Below are positions 6,415 through 9,481 of a stretch of 9,481 nt of DNA, piece after piece. Both the position numbers and the translations under genes were made by a program. The notes under the pieces are model-generated. The model had not been told where the DNA came from. It made no database searches and saw only the letters and a list, made by a program, of their open reading frames with translations. Each line of letters begins with the position of its first letter. The first letter of the stretch is position 1. The DNA comes from Nitrososphaerales archaeon (GTDB taxonomy: Archaea; Thermoproteota; Nitrososphaeria; Nitrososphaerales; Gagatemarchaeaceae): positions 1-9,481 of the forward strand of contig JASHVX010000159.1 of the NCBI GenBank assembly GCA_030044375.1, in the 5' to 3' direction.

Positions 6415-7677
6415 TTGTCAGGACAGGTAGTCGAGCAGGCCCATGTGCCCAACCTCCTGCCCAGGCAGCCCGAGGTCAACATAGGGACTAGCGGGCACGT
6501 TGACCACGGGAAGACCAGCCTGACCGCGGCAATCACGGGCATCTGGGCCAGCGCGCACAGCGAGGAGCTCAAGAGAGGCATAACGATCAAGGTAGGCTAT
6601 GCCGACGCCGCCTTCTACAAGTGCCCTCAGACGCCTCCGCCTGCGTGCTACTCCACGAGCCCGACGTGTCCCGTCTGCGGGACGACCACCAAGCTTCTGA
6701 GAGCCGTGAGTTTCGTCGACTGCCCCGGACACGAGAGCCTCATGACCAACATGCTCGCGGGCGCGTTCCTGATGGACGGGGCCCTGCTCGTCATAGCCGC
6801 GAACGAGCCCGTCCCCAAGCCTCAGACGAGGGAGCACCTGCAGGCGCTCCAGATGCTGGGGATGAAGAGGATCGTCATAGCGCAGAACAAGATCGACCTG
6901 GTGACTGACCAGGAGGCCAAGAAGAACCATCAGGCGATAAAGAAGTTCGTGGAGAACACCGTGGCTGCGGACGCGCCCATAGTGCCCATATCGGCGCAGC
7001 AGCGGACGAACATCGACGCTCTGATAGAGGCCCTGGAGGACGTGGTCCCGACGCCTTCCAGAGACGCCAAGGCTGACCCTCTGATGTACGTGGTGAGGAG
7101 CTTCGACGTCAACAAGCCCGGAGCCGAGATAGAAGGGCTGTCAGGGGGCGTGCTGGGCGGAAGCCTCACCAGAGGGGAACTGGCCGTAGGCGACGAGGTA
7201 GAGCTCAGACCAGGGATGGTGGAAGAGAGGAGCGGCAAGTACGTGCCTGTGCTCACCCGCGTTACGAGCCTGCAGACCAGCGCCGGCAAGACCGAAAGGG
7301 TGGGGCCGGGCGGCCTCGTCGCGGTGGGGACGAACCTCGACCCGACCTTCGTCAAAGGGGACCAGATGGTGGGCAGCGTGATAGGGAGGCCTGGCACCCT
7401 GCCTCCGAGCCTCGAACACATCACTCTAGACGTAGACCTCCTCGAGACCGCCGTCGGCTCCGCGGAGCAGGTAAGCGTGGACAAGGTGAAGCCCGGGGAG
7501 AACCTGCGGCTGAACCTCGGGACCGCTTCGGCCCAGGCGGTCGTCACATCGGCGAGAGGTGAAACCGTGGAAGTGGACCTGAAGAAGCCGGTGGCCGTGG
7601 AGACTGGGATGAGAGCCGCGCTGAGCAGAAGGATCGCGGAAAGGTGGCGGCTGATCGGTTCGGGCGTCCTGAAGTAG
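6415..7677 (+). CDS. eif2g: Translation initiation factor aIF2 subunit gamma
   Basis: This is the GTPase subunit of aIF2, which carries initiator Met-tRNA to the small ribosomal subunit. From TTG at 6415 it has 420 residues, close to the roughly 410-415 of the family. GTPase motifs: G-H-V-D-H-G-K-T (27-34), switch I R-G-I-T-I-K (54-59), D-C-P-G-H (102-106), N-K-I-D (158-161) and S-A-Q (193-195). A zinc knuckle sits at C70, C78, C85 and C88. Domains II and III follow, with the typical V-R-S-F-D-V-N-K-P-G, G-G-L-V-A-V-G-T and a final R-W-R-L-I-G-S-G-V-L-K. The open frame reaches back to 6112, but that extension overlaps the divergent gene and the promoter. GTG at 6445 (410 residues) is the alternative start. 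The PIN gene follows after 4 nt, so the two are co-transcribed. Confidence 0.95.
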   Translation: MSGQVVEQAHVPNLLPRQPEVNIGTSGHVDHGKTSLTAAITGIWASAHSEELKRGITIKVGYADAAFYKCPQTPPPACYSTSPTCPVCGTTTKLLRAVSFVDCPGHESLMTNMLAGAFLMDGALLVIAANEPVPKPQTREHLQALQMLGMKRIVIAQNKIDLVTDQEAKKNHQAIKKFVENTVAADAPIVPISAQQRTNIDALIEALEDVVPTPSRDAKADPLMYVVRSFDVNKPGAEIEGLSGGVLGGSLTRGELAVGDEVELRPGMVEERSGKYVPVLTRVTSLQTSAGKTERVGPGGLVAVGTNLDPTFVKGDQMVGSVIGRPGTLPPSLEHITLDVDLLETAVGSAEQVSVDKVKPGENLRLNLGTASAQAVVTSARGETVEVDLKKPVAVETGMRAALSRRIAERWRLIGSGVLK

Positions 7678-7681
7678 CAGA

Positions 7682-8050
7682 TTGACTAAGGTCATATTCG
7701 ACAGCAGCTTCCTGATGGCGGTGGGCGACAACCCCACTCAGTGGATGGAAGGCATCTCTGACTCGGTGGGAGGGTTCGAGCCCGTCATGCTCGACTGCGT
7801 GTTCAACGAGCTGACCGCGCTCGCCTCGCTTGGGGGAGCCAAGGCCGCCAGGGCGAGGACGGCGCTCGAACTCGCCAAAGGCTTCTTGAGGTCGGGCAAC
7901 GGAGGCGCCGAGACGGACAAGGAGATCGTATCGGCTGCCCTGACCATGGGCGCCGCGGTGGCCACTGCAGACGAGGACCTCATCAGCACCCTTTTGGCCA
8001 GGCGGGTGAAGGTCTTCGGCCTGAGTTCGGGCAGAGTAAGGGTCCGCTAG
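7682..8050 (+). CDS. PIN-domain RNase (Fcf1/VapC-like fold)
   Basis: This 122-residue protein is a single PIN domain. The acidic metal-binding positions are present: D7 (V-I-F-D-S-S-F-L), E43 (F-N-E-L), D79 (E-T-D-K-E-I) and D97 (A-T-A-D-E-D-L). PIN proteins of this kind cleave RNA in a metal-dependent way. Its place directly after aIF2 gamma matches an archaeal housekeeping arrangement in which the PIN protein is thought to act in rRNA processing or quality control, rather than as a toxin. In agreement, no antitoxin gene sits beside it. The TTG start at 7682 lies 4 nt after the aIF2 gamma stop; any later start (the next Met is residue 12) would remove catalytic D7. Translation is probably coupled to the upstream gene. 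Confidence 0.88.
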   Translation: MTKVIFDSSFLMAVGDNPTQWMEGISDSVGGFEPVMLDCVFNELTALASLGGAKAARARTALELAKGFLRSGNGGAETDKEIVSAALTMGAAVATADEDLISTLLARRVKVFGLSSGRVRVR

Positions 8051-8093
8051 GGACCGGAACGGTAAAGGCACGCTTGGCGAGTCCTGGCGCGAG

Positions 8094-8906
8094 ATGACCA
8101 AGCCCCTCGACCTCGACATGGAGAGCGAAGAGAAGCGCATCCTAAGGTTCGTCAGGCGGGCTGTCACCGAGGCCCGGGCCCGCGGCGTCGTGGTAGGGCT
8201 AAGCGGGGGCGTGGACAGCGCGGTCACCTGCGCGCTGTGCGTCAAGGCACTGGGAAGCGTTGGGGTGCTCGGCGCCCTCCTTCCCTCGTTGAGCACGCCC
8301 CGGAAGGACACCGAGGACGCGCTCAGGATGGCAGAGGCGTGGAGGATTGAGACCGTGACCATACCGATAACGGGGGCTGTGGAGGCCGTGACCTCGGCTG
8401 CGGGGTCGGTGGACGCGAAGATCCCCAAGGGGAACGTGCAGGCAAGGGTCAGGATGACTCTGCTCTATTATCTCGCGAACTCCAGAGGCCTGCTGGTCGC
8501 GGGGACCGGTGACAGGTCGGAGGAGGAACTCGGATTCTTCACCAAGTTCGGGGACGGCGGGGCTGACCTCCTCCCGATCGCCCACCTGTACAAGACGCAG
8601 GTCAGGGCTCTCGCCGAGCACCTGGGACTCCCCGACGCCGTGGCGCACAAGCCCTCGTCTCCCCACCTCTGGCCCGGCCATACCGCGGAGGAGGAGCTTC
8701 CCGCACCTTACGACAGGCTGGACCTGGTACTTCACTATCTTCTCGACCTGAAGGCGACACCGGCGGTCGCGGCCAAGCGGGCGGGGGTGAGCGAAGCGGT
8801 CGCAAAGGCAGCCCTCGAGATGCGTCGGAGGTCCTCGCACAAGAGGGCGGCGCCGCTGTCGCTCCAACCCTCAGGCGGAACGACCCGAGACGTGACCAAA
8901 GATTAA
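8094..8906 (+). CDS. nadE: NAD synthetase, ammonia-dependent type
   Basis: The enzyme amidates nicotinic acid adenine dinucleotide to NAD+ using ATP and ammonia, the last step of NAD synthesis. The 270 residues are the usual length of the stand-alone synthetase; no glutaminase domain is attached. The ATP pyrophosphatase loop S-G-G-V-D-S is at 37-42, then G-T-G-D-R-S-E (137-143), F-T-K-F-G-D-G-G-A-D (149-158), L-P-I-x-x-L-Y-K-T (159-167), and the substrate-binding K-P-S-S-P-x-L-W-P-G-H-T-A-E-E-E-L (186-202). The C-terminal tail after R-R-S-S-H-K-R is about 20 residues of low-complexity sequence. ATG at 8094 is 43 nt after the PIN gene; a weak TAAA at 8063-8066 could be a minor promoter, but read-through from the upstream genes is as likely. 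Confidence 0.95.
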   Translation: MTKPLDLDMESEEKRILRFVRRAVTEARARGVVVGLSGGVDSAVTCALCVKALGSVGVLGALLPSLSTPRKDTEDALRMAEAWRIETVTIPITGAVEAVTSAAGSVDAKIPKGNVQARVRMTLLYYLANSRGLLVAGTGDRSEEELGFFTKFGDGGADLLPIAHLYKTQVRALAEHLGLPDAVAHKPSSPHLWPGHTAEEELPAPYDRLDLVLHYLLDLKATPAVAAKRAGVSEAVAKAALEMRRRSSHKRAAPLSLQPSGGTTRDVTKD

Positions 8907-8910
8907 TATC
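8902..8910 (+). promoter_or_regulatory. TATA box of rpo7, overlapping the nadE stop
   Basis: ATTAATATC includes the TAA stop of nadE (8904-8906). It is the only strong A/T box in the plus-strand block after 6388. It lies 37 nt before the rpo7 ATG, so the transcript would have a leader of about 10-15 nt. This gives rpo7 its own promoter in addition to any read-through. Confidence 0.6.
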
Positions 8911-8946
8911 GCCACCCCGGCGCGAGGGGGAGACTCCTGAGCATTC

Positions 8947-9481
8947 ATGTTTGAGCTAGTCAACCTAGAGGACGTGGTCCGCGTCCCTCCAGACAAGTTC
9001 GGCTCCCCCCTCGAGAAGGTGGCCCTGGAGCTGCTCAAGCTGAAGTATGAAAGCACCATCAATCCGGAGCACGGGTACCTGATACTCGTGACGCAGGTCG
9101 AGGTCGACAAGGTGGGCAAGATAATCGCAGGCGACGGGGCGACGTACCACAGGGTCACCTTCGAGGTGTTGTCGTTCTACCCTCTGAAGCAGGAGCTCGT
9201 GGAGGGCGAGGTGGTAGAGGTGACCGACTTCGGCGCGTTCGTCAGGATCGGCCCAGCGGACGCCCTGCTGCACCTCAGCCAGATAATGGACGACTACCTG
9301 ACCAGCGACGTAAAGTCCGGCGTGATAACCGCGTCTCAGAGCAAGCGCACCCTGAAGGTCGGGAGCAAGGTGAGGGCGAGGATCACCGCCGTCAGCCTAG
9401 GCCACGGGATCTCGATGGGCAAGATAGGCGTGACGTGCAGGCAGCCCTTCCTCGGCGCGCTGGAGTGGATCGACGACGAGG
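8947..9481 (+). CDS. rpo7: DNA-directed RNA polymerase subunit Rpo7 (RpoE'), cut by window end
   Basis: This is the archaeal counterpart of Rpb7, which with Rpo4 forms the polymerase stalk that binds emerging RNA and helps open the promoter. The N-terminal tip domain is residues 1 to about 80 (M-F-E-L-V-N-L-E-D-V-V-R-V-P-P, then V-E-V-D-K-V-G-K-I-I-A-G-D-G-A). An S1/OB RNA-binding domain begins near residue 84 (V-E-G-E-V-V-E-V-T-D-F-G-A-F-V-R-I-G-P) and continues to I-G-V-T-C-R-Q-P-F-L-G-A-L-E-W-I. The 178 codons seen cover nearly all of a usual Rpo7; only the final residues and stop are missing. ATG at 8947 matches the family N-terminus. A G-rich stretch (8926-8932) lies 14 nt upstream but is too far to be a clear ribosome-binding site. 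Confidence 0.95.
   Translation, partial: MFELVNLEDVVRVPPDKFGSPLEKVALELLKLKYESTINPEHGYLILVTQVEVDKVGKIIAGDGATYHRVTFEVLSFYPLKQELVEGEVVEVTDFGAFVRIGPADALLHLSQIMDDYLTSDVKSGVITASQSKRTLKVGSKVRARITAVSLGHGISMGKIGVTCRQPFLGALEWIDDE

Noticed and set aside
7682..8050. Toxin-antitoxin reading of the PIN gene
   Set aside because: No antitoxin-like small gene is adjacent, and the position right after aIF2 gamma fits a housekeeping RNase.
7544..8428. 294-codon open frame on the minus strand opposite the PIN and nadE genes
   Set aside because: Both opposite-strand genes are clear conserved families; the antisense translation is low-complexity Ser/Pro/Arg-rich, typical of a GC-rich shadow frame.
1..9481. A new defence, mobile or CRISPR-like system
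   Set aside because: No spaced direct repeats, transposase, integrase, nuclease-helicase cluster or attachment site was seen; the contents are housekeeping and envelope genes.

Overview
The window is archaeal. The evidence is a cluster of archaeal information-processing genes at the right-hand end (translation initiation factor aIF2 gamma, a PIN-domain RNase and RNA polymerase subunit Rpo7), a secreted surface-layer-like glycoprotein, and TATA boxes sitting 21-27 nt in front of start codons with no Shine-Dalgarno sequence, which is the layout of leaderless archaeal transcripts. The Rpo7 and aIF2 gamma sequences look most like TACK-group archaea (Thaumarchaeota/Nitrososphaeria-like). That placement is an impression from remembered sequences, not a search result. 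The DNA is GC-rich, and no IS element, CRISPR array, tRNA or rRNA was seen.

Layout. Six genes lie on the minus strand from about 6293 down to 16. In transcription order they are a secreted beta-rich protein (5271-6293), a zinc-ribbon membrane protein (4666-5199), a large surface protein with signal peptide, coiled-coil stalk and C-terminal membrane anchor (1746-4436), a sugar-phosphate nucleotidyltransferase (930-1625), a small Rieske ferredoxin-like protein (583-894) and a small HTH protein of unknown function (16-513). Four genes lie on the plus strand: aIF2 gamma (6415-7677), PIN RNase (7682-8050), nadE (8094-8906) and rpo7 (8947 to beyond the window). The two blocks diverge from a 121-bp region (6294-6414) that carries a TATA box for each direction.

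How the genes may fit together. The plus block is translation/transcription housekeeping with an NAD synthetase inserted. The minus block leans toward the cell envelope: two exported proteins, one membrane protein, and a nucleotidyltransferase that could activate sugars for glycosylating the sequon-rich surface protein (inference). No gene cluster here convincingly forms a new defence or metabolic system. The most notable points are (i) the nucleotidyltransferase lacks any ATG/GTG/TTG at its conserved N-terminus and has ACG where the Met should be, (ii) its signature glycine loop is altered, (iii) a perfect 11-bp hairpin encloses the stop codon of the surface-protein gene, followed by a T-rich tract, and (iv) TTG starts recur together with evenly spaced leaderless promoters.
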